From contig LDXN01000007.1 in NCBI GenBank assembly GCA_001443445.1, forward strand, positions 40,209 to 73,390: 33,182 bases of DNA, given 5' to 3'. A program made the translations under genes and the position numbers. Position 1 is the stretch's first letter. Each line of letters begins with the position of its first letter. Below the pieces are notes generated by a model, which did not search any database, was not told where the DNA came from, and saw only the letters and a list, made by a program, of their open reading frames with translations. Positions 7,679 to 15,821 of this stretch are shown piece by piece. The stretch comes from Candidatus Dadabacteria bacterium CSP1-2 (lineage in GTDB: Bacteria; Desulfobacterota_D; UBA1144; Nemesobacterales; CSP1-2).

Positions 7679-8428
7679 ATGAAAGAAGAATTCATCATAG
7701 AGATAAAAGATGTTCATAAGTCATTTAGCTCAAAGGAGGTGCATACAGGTGTTACACTCCCGATTAGAAGGGGAGAAACTATAACTGTACTGGGTGGCAG
7801 TGGCACCGGGAAAAGCGTTCTTCTTAAAGAGGTAACGGGTCTTATAAAACCAGATAGAGGTAAAGTTATTATAGAAGGTGAGGACATAGTTCCAATGGAT
7901 GAAGGAGATCTTATTCATGTAAGAAAAAAGATCGGTATGCTTTTCCAGGGAGCAGCTCTCTTTGATTCACTGACCGTAGCTGAAAACATTGCTTATCCTC
8001 TAAGGGAGCATTCAAAACACACTGAAAATGAGATAAAGGAGATTGTGGCAAAAAACCTTGAGCTTGTAGGGTTACCAGGGATAGAGGATAAGCTGCCTTC
8101 AGACCTAAGCGGTGGTATGAAAAAGCGTGTTGGTCTTGCAAGGGCGATGGCCTCGGAGCCCAAGATTCTTCTCTATGATGAACCAACAACAGGACTTGAT
8201 CCGCCAAATATTAGTAGAATTAATAATTTAATAAGGGATATGCAGCAAAAATTTGGTATAACTGGTGTTGTTATCACTCATGATGTTGCAAGCGCATTTG
8301 AGATTTCAGATAGAATTGCTTTTCTCTTCAAGGGCAAAATCATATTTGAAGGAACAGTGGAAGAAGCTAAAAATACCAATATAGAGGTACTAAGCGATTT
8401 TATACATGGAAAACTCGAAGACGATTAG
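7679..8428 (+). CDS. ABC transporter ATPase, MlaF family
   Basis: This is the ATP-binding subunit of an MlaFEDB-type phospholipid/lipid transporter at the inner membrane. The 249 residues show Walker A GGSGTGKS (39-46) and the Q-loop with the family hallmark GMLFQGAALFDSLTV (86-100). They also show the ABC signature LSGGMKKR (143-150), Walker B ILLYDEPTTGLDP (163-175) and the switch His201. The residues around LFQGAALFDSLTVAENI separate MlaF from other ABC ATPases. Normally mlaE (permease) and mlaD (MCE protein) are adjacent; here both neighbours are unrelated and on the opposite strand, so partners must be elsewhere. The start is ATG after TAAGGA. It converges on the next gene with only 30 bases between stops, where a weak TTTAAAG/CTTTAAA repeat (8440-8463) may end both transcripts. 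Confidence 0.9.
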   Translation: MKEEFIIEIKDVHKSFSSKEVHTGVTLPIRRGETITVLGGSGTGKSVLLKEVTGLIKPDRGKVIIEGEDIVPMDEGDLIHVRKKIGMLFQGAALFDSLTVAENIAYPLREHSKHTENEIKEIVAKNLELVGLPGIEDKLPSDLSGGMKKRVGLARAMASEPKILLYDEPTTGLDPPNISRINNLIRDMQQKFGITGVVITHDVASAFEISDRIAFLFKGKIIFEGTVEEAKNTNIEVLSDFIHGKLEDD

Positions 8429-8458
8429 GCTTTCTACAATTTAAAGTCTCCTAAATCT

Positions 8459-8932
8459 TTAAAAGTTCTCTTCTAACTCTACGCCTTCAACCTTTATTAT
8501 TTTCCAGCCTGTTAATTTAGATTTTCTTAGGGTTACAATAAGATTTTGAGGAACGTCTCCACTTCCTAAGATGGGGGTAGGGATGCTAGACCTTATACCT
8601 GAGACAGATATGTCAAAATTTGCAACTGCCTGTTTCTCTCCTTCCTCAGTGTCATCTATTGATACTGTCAAATCGGAATATTTACCGTCAAAGCCATCAA
8701 ACTTATCAAAAAAGGTTTTTGCAATGTTTTTTACCACTGGATACGTTGCACCGTAGTCGTCTCTGTAGTTTATTGAGAAATGCTCCATTACCCCATCCAA
8801 GTTCTTTTCCTTTCCAGCCTGTATAACTCCATCTAAAATCACTTCTATTTCTCGACTGTCATCACCCGATGGAAGAAAGATATATATTAAAACTACTACT
8901 GCTATTATTATTAGAATTAGATACTTTTTCAT
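8459..8932 (-). CDS. Membrane-anchored NTF2-like protein of unknown function
   Basis: A 157-residue protein with one N-terminal hydrophobic helix (about 3-20, with only two lysines before it) that acts as a signal anchor or uncleaved signal. It is followed by an extracytoplasmic alpha/beta domain. The pattern is an early helix with LDGVIQAGKEKNLDGVMEHFS, then alternating strands with VANFDISVSG, IVTLRKSKLTGWKIIKVEGV. This resembles NTF2/SnoaL-like folds, which commonly end in a WKI-V strand. There is no recognisable catalytic residue. It begins 9 bases after the comEC stop codon and is the last gene of the PIN-TRAM-ispD-ispF-comEC operon. No strong ribosome-binding site is visible, so translation may be coupled to comEC. 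Confidence 0.75.
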   Translation of the reverse strand: MKKYLILIIIAVVVLIYIFLPSGDDSREIEVILDGVIQAGKEKNLDGVMEHFSINYRDDYGATYPVVKNIAKTFFDKFDGFDGKYSDLTVSIDDTEEGEKQAVANFDISVSGIRSSIPTPILGSGDVPQNLIVTLRKSKLTGWKIIKVEGVELEENF

Positions 8933-8941
8933 GCTTAAAGC

Positions 8942-11320
8942 TTAATTTATAAGATTAACCTTTTTATCTAAAAATGTTTTAACCTGTAAATGCTTTCCAT
9001 CTGTAAGAACTGTCACCAAACCTAGCGTATCAGTTTGAAAAACACTTGAGTTATAGTATTTGTTTAATTTTCTTTCATTGTCTAATTTTAAAATATTTTC
9101 TAAGGCGGAATTTGTTACAATAATCTTGGGAGAAAGCATTCTGATAAAATCCAAGCTTCCTTTTTGCTTCATAAAGACTTCGGGAAAATAGATCACACTA
9201 TTTTGGATTTTACCTCTGTTAAATTCGAAAAGTCTCGTTATAACATTTGCATCAGTTATACCTTCGCCAATAATTAAACCTACTTCTTTGAAGGTCAACC
9301 TCACCAAAATTGGATAGGGTAAAGATGAATCTTTTATGTTAAATTCCCCTTCGGGTTTAAGCAATTCGATCTCTACACCTTCTATATCAAGGGTTTCTAT
9401 TTCTTCATCCAATATATTTTTCCAAACGATGCCTTTATCTCTAATTATCCCCCAAAGCTCACCATCAAGTTTTCTACCGTTCGTCCAGATACTTTCTACC
9501 TTAAATTTTTGCAGTATGTTTTTGACGCCTTCTAAATGATCTTTATCTAATGATGTCAAAATCAGATAGTTGATATTCGTTACACCTGACTTAAGAAGAT
9601 AAGGGGTCACAACGCTTTGTTCAATAAAACCCCCCATGTCAACTTTTGAAAACCCGCCGTCGATTAGGATTGTTTTTTCTTTGGGAAGCCTTATAAATGT
9701 TATGTTTCTACTGCCGGCATCAAGGAAGTTTACTTCGAGAAAACCAAGGTTTGGATTTCTTAAACTGGTGAAAGCCCATGTGATAAGAAATCCCGAAATA
9801 AAAACCGGAAGAAGAAGTCTTAGTTTGTGATATTTCTTCCAAAAAAGAAGAGGAATTATCGAAGGTAGCAGCACTAACCAGCTTATGTAGCTTGGTGAAG
9901 GGACAGTAAGTGAAGAAAGGGGGAATTTTACTAATTCTTTTGTTCCTAAGATTAATAATTTAATAAGAAAAACGTCTCCATAAAGAAAGACCCTAGCAAC
10001 AACTTCGGATACTAGAAAGGTAAGAAAGGTAATAAGCCCAAGAGGGACTATCAAAAATTCAACAAATGGAACAGCTACGAGGTTCGCGGGTATCGTTACA
10101 ATTGAAACAGTTCCAAAGGTGTTTATGATGAAGGGTAAAGTAGCAAACGACGCGGCAACGGTGGTTTTTACACTTGTGAAAAGTTTGTCTTTAAATGTGT
10201 TTAACTTAAAGGGATAAAATTTATGCATTAGAAGTATTCCGAGAACTGAAGCGAATGAGAGCTGAAACGAGAGTTCAAATAGTGCCCAGGGATGCCATAA
10301 CAGGATTATAAAAGCTGAGACTGCAAGTGTATTTAACTTATTTTCCTCTCTTCCTATAACTATTGAGACGAGATAAGCTATAGCCATTATTGAGGCTCGT
10401 ACTACCGGGGTAGCAAATCCTGCGACAAACATATAAATAAAAACAGGAAGGATTGTTAGTGCGGCTGTAAGCCTTGGCACCTGGAACCTGAGAAGAAGGT
10501 ATTCAGAGCGCTTGAGGATCCATTTTATTATCAGGTAAAAAACAAATGCAACTGCTGCCACATGAAGCCCTGAGATCGAAAGAAGATGGGCAATTCCAGC
10601 CTCAGAAAATTCATTTCTTAACTCTGGAGGTATCCCTCCTTGATCTCCAATCGTGATGGCATTAAGCACCTCGCTTTCGGGAAATGGAGATTTCTTTCTT
10701 ACAAAATATGCAAATTTGACCCTGAGCTTATCTACTGCGTGAACGAAGGAATTTGAGCCCTTGCTTTTACCAAAAGAGATGACCCATTCCTTTCCTGGGA
10801 CAAATCCTCTGGCATAGAGTCCCTGCCTTTCGTAATATCGTTTAATATCAAAACTACCCGGGTTTTGAAAACTTCTAATAGGTCGGAGTTTTGCCTCGAT
10901 TACCCTTATCCTATCTCCGTATGCAAGTCCTGTGATCGTTTCCTCTGTAGTAATAATTACTTTTCCAGAAGAAGGCTTTTCTTTTCCTCCTATAACAATC
11001 CTATCAACATCAATAAATAATCTTGATCCTTTCTCTCTGCTTTCAGGGGATTTATAGAGTACACCCTCTATATCAAGTTCCTTCCCCGCAAAGTTCAAAA
11101 CGTTATTTCCCTGAAGGTTTGGTCTTGCAGAAAATAGAAGACCAAGTGGAATGAAGATTAATAAACCAAATCGAGGTTTGAATAAATATAAAGCGCCAAA
11201 AATAGGGGAAAGGAAGGTAATCAGTATCCATTCGTTTCCAAAATACTCGCTAAGTATTATTCCTAAGATAAACCCTGAAAGCGGAGGAAGGATTTTATAT
11301 TTCGAGAGAAAGGAATTCAT
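8942..11320 (-). CDS. comEC: DNA-uptake channel ComEC/Rec2
   Basis: ComEC is the inner-membrane channel for single-stranded DNA during natural transformation. The 792 residues comprise N-terminal membrane helices, a soluble OB-like region (about 75-180, the DUF4131 area) and the competence domain (about 215-480). The competence domain carries the hallmark HLLSISGLHV at 245-254, GFATPVVRASIM at 301-312 and about ten membrane segments. A C-terminal metallo-beta-lactamase-like domain follows (about 525-780). That last domain is degenerate: the expected HxDxDH reads SLDKDH at 590-595, the usual GD pair reads GE near 685-686, and the HHGS motif is absent (FPEVFMKQKGS at 712-722). The ATG overlaps the ispF stop codon (TAATG), indicating translational coupling. 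The DNA-processing activity of the C-terminal domain may be lost. Confidence 0.93.
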   Translation of the reverse strand: MNSFLSKYKILPPLSGFILGIILSEYFGNEWILITFLSPIFGALYLFKPRFGLLIFIPLGLLFSARPNLQGNNVLNFAGKELDIEGVLYKSPESREKGSRLFIDVDRIVIGGKEKPSSGKVIITTEETITGLAYGDRIRVIEAKLRPIRSFQNPGSFDIKRYYERQGLYARGFVPGKEWVISFGKSKGSNSFVHAVDKLRVKFAYFVRKKSPFPESEVLNAITIGDQGGIPPELRNEFSEAGIAHLLSISGLHVAAVAFVFYLIIKWILKRSEYLLLRFQVPRLTAALTILPVFIYMFVAGFATPVVRASIMAIAYLVSIVIGREENKLNTLAVSAFIILLWHPWALFELSFQLSFASVLGILLMHKFYPFKLNTFKDKLFTSVKTTVAASFATLPFIINTFGTVSIVTIPANLVAVPFVEFLIVPLGLITFLTFLVSEVVARVFLYGDVFLIKLLILGTKELVKFPLSSLTVPSPSYISWLVLLPSIIPLLFWKKYHKLRLLLPVFISGFLITWAFTSLRNPNLGFLEVNFLDAGSRNITFIRLPKEKTILIDGGFSKVDMGGFIEQSVVTPYLLKSGVTNINYLILTSLDKDHLEGVKNILQKFKVESIWTNGRKLDGELWGIIRDKGIVWKNILDEEIETLDIEGVEIELLKPEGEFNIKDSSLPYPILVRLTFKEVGLIIGEGITDANVITRLFEFNRGKIQNSVIYFPEVFMKQKGSLDFIRMLSPKIIVTNSALENILKLDNERKLNKYYNSSVFQTDTLGLVTVLTDGKHLQVKTFLDKKVNLIN

Positions 11321-11799
11321 TAATCAATGGTCTTAATAAGAACAACAGCATAGGCTGCTATTCCTTCACCCCTGCCTGTAAATCCCATACCGTCTGTTGT
11401 AGTTGCTTTAATACCTAGAGATTTCTCTGGAACTCCGATTACAGAAGCAAGCTTCTTTTTTATATGAGAAACATGCGCAGAAATCTTTGGTTTTTCACAG
11501 ACGACAACAGTATCTATGTTTTCGACCATAAATCCTTTGGAATACGATAATGTTAAGACCTCCCTTAGTAGAACTAAACTCGATATCCCTTTATATCGGG
11601 AATCGGTATTAGGAAAATGACTCCCGATGTCTCTTTCTCCCATGGCTCCTAGTAAAGCATCACAGATAGCATGAGTTAAAACATCCGCATCTGAGTGGCC
11701 TTCTAGTCCCAGTTCAAAAGGGATCTCTACCCCTCCTATAATGAGTTTTTGTCCTTGTGAGAATTTATGGGCGTCAAACCCGATGCCTACACGGTGCAT
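11320..11799 (-). CDS. ispF: 2-C-methyl-D-erythritol 2,4-cyclodiphosphate synthase
   Basis: IspF cyclises CDP-methylerythritol phosphate, releasing CMP, in the fifth MEP-pathway step; the family works as a trimer. The 159 residues match family length. Metal ligands Asp9 and His11 (GIGFDAHKF) and His43 are present. So are HSDADV (35-40), DIGSHFP (57-63) and the nucleotide-binding KATTTDGMGFTGRGEG (131-146). It is the third gene of the minus-strand operon, 121 bases after ispD, with its stop codon overlapping the comEC start. A small inverted repeat AGAATA-AGC-TATTCT (11840-11854) lies in the ispD-ispF gap. Confidence 0.97.
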   Translation of the reverse strand: MHRVGIGFDAHKFSQGQKLIIGGVEIPFELGLEGHSDADVLTHAICDALLGAMGERDIGSHFPNTDSRYKGISSLVLLREVLTLSYSKGFMVENIDTVVVCEKPKISAHVSHIKKKLASVIGVPEKSLGIKATTTDGMGFTGRGEGIAAYAVVLIKTID

Positions 11800-11920
11800 T
11801 GATTTTCCATTATGAATACACCTAACGATTTGAAATTCCAGAATAAGCTATTCTTAGCCGAAGATTGCACTTAGCCTTTGTTTTGTACATGAGAGAATAG
11901 TAAGTAGGTTGATTGTACGA

Positions 11921-12679
11921 TTAATATCTTTCACTCTGTGTTATATTCTCTCCGTGGTCATATTGATCATTATCTAATAGTCTTGTTCCTTCCTTCAACA
12001 CTAACTCTCCCAAGAGTAGGTCCTCCTTGGTAGTTATCTTTATGTTTGTCTGAGAGCCTGCAACAAGCGTGACACGTATGCCTATTCTCTCAACAAGCGA
12101 GGATTCATCAGTGCCTAGGAATCCGTCATTTTCGGTTTTTTCGTAAGCCGATTTTAGAACATTGTACTGAAAAGCCTGTGGTGTTTGAGCAAGCCATAGG
12201 GCGTCACGTAAAAGGGTCCCTTCAACGTGATTTTTAGTAGAAGATTTCTTTACTGTGTCCTTTACTGGTATAGCAGCGATTGCCCCTCCTGTATTTAAAG
12301 ATTCTTTTATAACCTCATCAATCATCCTTGCTGTTACAAATGGGCGTACTCCGTCATGTACTACTACTACGTCAGTTTCACTTGAGACTGAATTAAATCC
12401 CATTTTTACTGATTGCTGTCTTTCCTTTCCACCCGGGATGATTTTTGTGATCTTTTTAAATTGAAACTTATCTTTGATTTCTCTTTGACAGTAGATGATT
12501 GAATCCTTTGGAACAACAAGGATGATTTCATTTATTAACTCGGATTCTTCAAATCTCTCGATTGAATATACAATAAGCGGCTTTCCAGAGAGCGGTTGAA
12601 ACTGCTTCCTTAAACCTTCGCCGAATCTTTTTCCGAGTCCAGCGGCTGCTATTATTGCAGCTACTTTTAGATTAAACAT
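11921..12679 (-). CDS. ispD: 2-C-methyl-D-erythritol 4-phosphate cytidylyltransferase
   Basis: IspD transfers CMP from CTP to methylerythritol phosphate, the third MEP step. The 252 residues show the nucleotidyltransferase loop AAAGLGKRFG at 11-20, the catalytic K25 (LRKQF), HDGVRPF at 108-114, AIPVKDTVK near 136 and TNIKITTKEDL near 210. The C-terminus continues about 20-25 residues past the usual end in an acidic, polar tail. The ATG lies 8 bases inside the end of the preceding PIN-TRAM gene, so the two are translationally coupled; PIN-TRAM next to ispD-ispF is a familiar bacterial arrangement. Confidence 0.97.
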   Translation of the reverse strand: MFNLKVAAIIAAAGLGKRFGEGLRKQFQPLSGKPLIVYSIERFEESELINEIILVVPKDSIIYCQREIKDKFQFKKITKIIPGGKERQQSVKMGFNSVSSETDVVVVHDGVRPFVTARMIDEVIKESLNTGGAIAAIPVKDTVKKSSTKNHVEGTLLRDALWLAQTPQAFQYNVLKSAYEKTENDGFLGTDESSLVERIGIRVTLVAGSQTNIKITTKEDLLLGELVLKEGTRLLDNDQYDHGENITQSERY

Positions 12680-13676
12680 GAAGATCAGAGATTAAACTCT
12701 CTTCTTTAACCCTTGAGAAAATCATCCTCCCTGTAGGGGTCTGAAGAACACTAGTAATAGATACCTCGATTTCTCTTCCAACGTATTTCTTCGCATCATC
12801 AACTACAACCATAGTTCCATCTTCGAGATAACCTACACCTTGATTTTCTTCCTTACCTTCTTTAACAACACGTATATTCATCGTCTCACCTGGAAGCACT
12901 ATGGGTTTAAGTGAGCTGGCGAGTTGATTGAGGTTAAGCACCCTTACACCGTGAAGCCCTGCGACTTTATTCAAATTGAAATCGTTCGTAATGATAATCC
13001 CTCTTAGATTCTTCGCGAGCTCAACGAGTTTTAAATCTGCCTCTCGCACCCTTGGAAAATCATGGCTTGTGATTTTGATTACAATGTTAGGTATCTCTTG
13101 CATGCGTTTGAGTACATCTAGCCCTCTTCTACCTCTTACACGTTTAATTGGGTCAGGAGAGTCTGCTATATATTGAAGCTCCTTAATAATGAACTTTGGT
13201 ACAATCATGATCCCTTCGATAAATCCTGTATCAGCAACATCTGCTATTCTTCCGTCTATTATTACACTAGTATCCAGTATCTTTGGAGTCCTATAATTAT
13301 TCTTGGCTGAGGTTTTTCTTGCTGTTTGATCTAATTCAAAGCCCTTTTTTACTCCAATTGTAATTCCAATATAAAAAAAGCAAAGAAAAATAATAGGTAG
13401 TACATATGGAGTAATGTTAGAAGGAATCCTTAAACTATCAAACACTATTTTAATCGCAAAGAAGGATAGTGACGCAACACAAATTCCTATACCTCCTCCA
13501 AGTATTGCTCTTGGGGTAAATTCATTCATCCTTGACTCAAGCCCCCATATAACTACAAAAGCAATAGCACCAAGGATACATCCTAGTGCAATTGCAATTA
13601 TAAGGCTATAGAAAGGGTATGCAATCCAAAACCCCAGGGCTGCAGCCAAGATCAAGAAAAGTATTTTAGGTTTCAA
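12672..13676 (-). CDS. Membrane PIN-TRAM domain protein (YacL family)
   Basis: A 334-residue integral membrane protein of the YacL type. Four hydrophobic segments (about 3-24, 26-46, 58-80, 91-110) lead into a PIN nuclease domain (about 132-255). A C-terminal TRAM RNA-binding domain follows (about 262-324, with LPGETMNIRVVKEG and VGREIEVSITSVLQT). PIN acidic residues are visible at ILDTSVIID (Asp135) and ITNDFN (Asp232), so ribonuclease activity is plausible but unproven in the family. The start is TTG: no in-frame ATG fits, and GGGGGTGAGG lies 6 bases upstream. It heads the operon with ispD, ispF and comEC, driven by the promoter at 13725-13753. Confidence 0.92.
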   Translation of the reverse strand: MKPKILFLILAAALGFWIAYPFYSLIIAIALGCILGAIAFVVIWGLESRMNEFTPRAILGGGIGICVASLSFFAIKIVFDSLRIPSNITPYVLPIIFLCFFYIGITIGVKKGFELDQTARKTSAKNNYRTPKILDTSVIIDGRIADVADTGFIEGIMIVPKFIIKELQYIADSPDPIKRVRGRRGLDVLKRMQEIPNIVIKITSHDFPRVREADLKLVELAKNLRGIIITNDFNLNKVAGLHGVRVLNLNQLASSLKPIVLPGETMNIRVVKEGKEENQGVGYLEDGTMVVVDDAKKYVGREIEVSITSVLQTPTGRMIFSRVKEESLISDLHV

Positions 13677-13724
13677 TTTTTCCTCACCCCCTTTCTCTAC
13701 TCCCCTTTCTTTTGGATAAGATTA

Positions 13725-13753
13725 AATATAAGTCATAATGCGTGTTTTCACAA
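13725..13753 (-). promoter_or_regulatory. Sigma-70 promoter of the PIN-TRAM-isp-comEC operon
   Basis: On the minus strand TTGTGA (13753-13748), 17 bases, TATATT (13730-13725). It gives a start near 13718 and a leader of about 42 bases that ends in the GGTGAGG ribosome-binding site. Confidence 0.55.
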
Positions 13754-13912
13754 GACTCGTGGATCCTTTTTCCTTTTCAGCTTTTTGAATTAGAGATATG
13801 TTTTTTTGATACATCGCTGCTTAGCATTTCCCATAGAAATTATCCAGAGAGACGACTTATCGAATTGCAAGGAGCAAAGCAAAAGCAGGAGATTGTAATT
13901 AATCTAAAAGTG

Positions 13913-14458
13913 TTATGAGCTTTCTTTACTCACGTTTGAAATGAGTTTGACAATTTCATCCACTACTCTTGTATATCTACTTGAACCAGTTCCAGGGTTT
14001 TTGGCTCTTCCCTCCATCTCTGCATCGGCTAAAACGTCACCTGTGGTTTTATCAATTAACTTTACTCTGACAGATACTGAGCTTTTTCCCTTGTCATTGA
14101 TTCTACCAGCTAAAAACTCACAAAATTTACAACCAGGTTTATAACCAGTTACAGTTCCTTTAACAAGGAGCACCCTTTCTCTTGATGCTATATTGGATTC
14201 GGAGCGGATAATCTCATTAAAATGATTGGATGTTCTTAGTTTCTCAGCTACCATATCTGGAATTAGTGAAGCTGAGTCATAGGGAACCCATTCCTTATCG
14301 TTTTTATTGAAATTGGGTATTTCGATGATTTGGTAGTTTGCAATTTTGATATCGGGTGTCTTATAAAAAACGGTTTTCGCAGGACTGCATCCAATTAAAA
14401 TAAGAAAAATGACGATTAAAGATAAGTGACTATAGTTCTTAACTCTGTAACTAAACAT
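13913..14458 (-). CDS. Lipoprotein, DUF4410-like
   Basis: A 181-residue lipoprotein: a basic N-terminus, a hydrophobic core and a lipobox LILIGC with the lipidated Cys24. The mature part begins with short strands (IKIANYQIIEIPNF), then DMVAEKLRTS and a LVKGTVTGYKPG strand. Further on come SVSVRVKLIDKTTGDVLADA and VVDEIVKLI. That order matches the DUF4410 family of outer-membrane-associated lipoproteins of unknown role. A CxxC pair (CKFC) in the middle is unusual. The ATG at 14458 is chosen over an upstream frame start at 14488 because a strong AAAGGAGG site (14464-14471) lies 6 bases before it and gives a normal signal peptide. Ser follows the lipobox Cys, compatible with outer-membrane sorting. 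Confidence 0.82.
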   Translation of the reverse strand: MFSYRVKNYSHLSLIVIFLILIGCSPAKTVFYKTPDIKIANYQIIEIPNFNKNDKEWVPYDSASLIPDMVAEKLRTSNHFNEIIRSESNIASRERVLLVKGTVTGYKPGCKFCEFLAGRINDKGKSSVSVRVKLIDKTTGDVLADAEMEGRAKNPGTGSSRYTRVVDEIVKLISNVSKESS

Positions 14459-14509
14459 CCTAATCCTCCTTTTGTTGCCTATTATCATTTTATACGAGTT
14501 TTAAATCAT

Positions 14510-14992
14510 TTAAAAATGGTATGGCATTATCGTGAAGGGTTTATTCTTGACCTTAATTTGAAATTCTCCTGTTTTATCATTGTATTCAATAAAGTTAACT
14601 ATATGATAATAAGACCTTCTGTTAAATCTTGCTAGGAATTTGCCCTTTCTTACTCGGCAGTAAAGGATGTTATCTTTACCGACATGCAGGGTAGAGGGGT
14701 CAAGCACCTCTTTATATCCGCCTTTAAAAAGAAGCTCGATGTGTACTATGCTCTCTTTTTCAACCCGTACAACTGATATATCATTTATTATATAAGGAAC
14801 GTCCTCAACCTCTATGTAGCAGTGTTCATTTTCGCATACCACAAGCAACCGACCGTCTTCTGTTTCATTTAAAGACCTAAGGAAGAATCTATACACCCAG
14901 GGGTCTGTAATCTGATTTCCTTCAAAAAAGAGGTTTCCTTCTTTATCCATGAAATAATAGTGCTTTCGGATTATTTCTCCTGTACCCTCCAT
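14510..14992 (-). CDS. DUF1285-like protein
   Basis: A soluble protein of about 160 residues. It opens with a segment reading YYFMDKEGNLFFEGNQI and PWVYRFFLRSL. Then come GRLLVVCENEHCYIEVEDVPYII, the run typical of DUF1285, and a closing pair of strands with CRVRKGKFLARFNRRSYYHIVNF. The match is by recall of the family pattern; no enzymatic residues are known. It lies on the minus strand, divergent from the WalJ-like gene and 51 bases upstream of the lipoprotein gene, so the two may form one transcript. The ATG at 14992 is preferred over a TTG at 14998; neither has a good ribosome-binding site. Confidence 0.72.
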   Translation of the reverse strand: MEGTGEIIRKHYYFMDKEGNLFFEGNQITDPWVYRFFLRSLNETEDGRLLVVCENEHCYIEVEDVPYIINDISVVRVEKESIVHIELLFKGGYKEVLDPSTLHVGKDNILYCRVRKGKFLARFNRRSYYHIVNFIEYNDKTGEFQIKVKNKPFTIMPYHF

Positions 14993-15020
14993 AAACAAAG
15001 GATACCATAAAGGAAATTAA

Positions 15021-15053
15021 TAGTTGACAACTAAACTTAACCTAACTCATACT
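15021..15053 (+). promoter_or_regulatory. Promoter of the walJ-like/purB operon with overlapping palindrome
   Basis: TTGACA (15024-15029), 18 bases, CATACT (15048-15053), predicting a start near 15060. The 13-base odd palindrome TAGTTG-A-CAACTA (15021-15033) covers the -35 box in a divergent promoter region and could be an operator. Confidence 0.42.
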
Positions 15054-15068
15054 AGTATCGGGAATATA

Positions 15069-15821
15069 ATGAAGATCTGTACGCTTGCAAGTGGCAGCTC
15101 TGGAAACTCTCTTTTTGTTGAAACAAGAAGAACAAAGATTCTAGTGGATGCGGGTATAAGTCATAGACAGCTTACCGTTAGACTTAAAAAACTGGGTGTT
15201 CAAATGTCTGATATAGATGCAGTGCTCATTACACATGAGCATACAGACCACGTTGCGGCTATTCCATTTATCAATACACCAGTTTACGTCTCATCAAGCA
15301 CCGTTTCTCTATGGAAGGATAAGGTTCGAGATCTTAAAGAATTCGAACCAGGTTCTCAGTTCTTTCTAAATGATGCCTTAATTACTCCATTTCCTGTTCC
15401 CCATGACGCATTGGATCCAGTCGGATTTACAATTGAAACAGACCATAAAAAGTTAGGTATTGTAACCGATATAGGGTCTGTAACCGCTCTTGTAAGGGAA
15501 AGACTCAGGGGATCAAATACACTTATTTTAGAGTTCAACTATGATGAAGGTATGCTTCTTTATAGCTCATACCCATGGGATTTAAAGCAACGGATAAAGA
15601 GTCGTTTGGGGCACCTCTCAAATGAGGATGCGTCAGAGCTTCTTCAAAATCTCATACACGAGGAACTCCGATACGTAATTCTTGCTCATTTAAGTGAAGT
15701 GAATAACACGCCAAAAAAAGCCTTAGAGAGCGCACATTCTGCCATTATAAAAAACGGAAGCGAACACATAAGATTCTCTGTTGCTAAAAGAAATGATTTA
15801 GGAGAGGTTGCAATAGTATGA
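15069..15821 (+). CDS. Metallo-beta-lactamase-fold hydrolase, WalJ/YycJ family
   Basis: A 250-residue MBL-fold protein of the YycJ/WalJ group, whose members are putative single-strand DNA exonucleases. The start gives the family's opening LASGSSGNS at 6-14. The metal motif THEHTDH at 55-61 is intact, followed by the VPHDA histidine near 117, a TDIG motif near 143 and LAHLSEVNN near 219. The ATG at 15069 is chosen because a longer frame beginning with TTG at 15024 would start inside the predicted -35 box; GGGA lies before the ATG. Its last bases overlap purB by four (ATGA), so the two are cotranslated. An exact substrate cannot be read from the sequence. Confidence 0.9.
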   Translation: MKICTLASGSSGNSLFVETRRTKILVDAGISHRQLTVRLKKLGVQMSDIDAVLITHEHTDHVAAIPFINTPVYVSSSTVSLWKDKVRDLKEFEPGSQFFLNDALITPFPVPHDALDPVGFTIETDHKKLGIVTDIGSVTALVRERLRGSNTLILEFNYDEGMLLYSSYPWDLKQRIKSRLGHLSNEDASELLQNLIHEELRYVILAHLSEVNNTPKKALESAHSAIIKNGSEHIRFSVAKRNDLGEVAIV

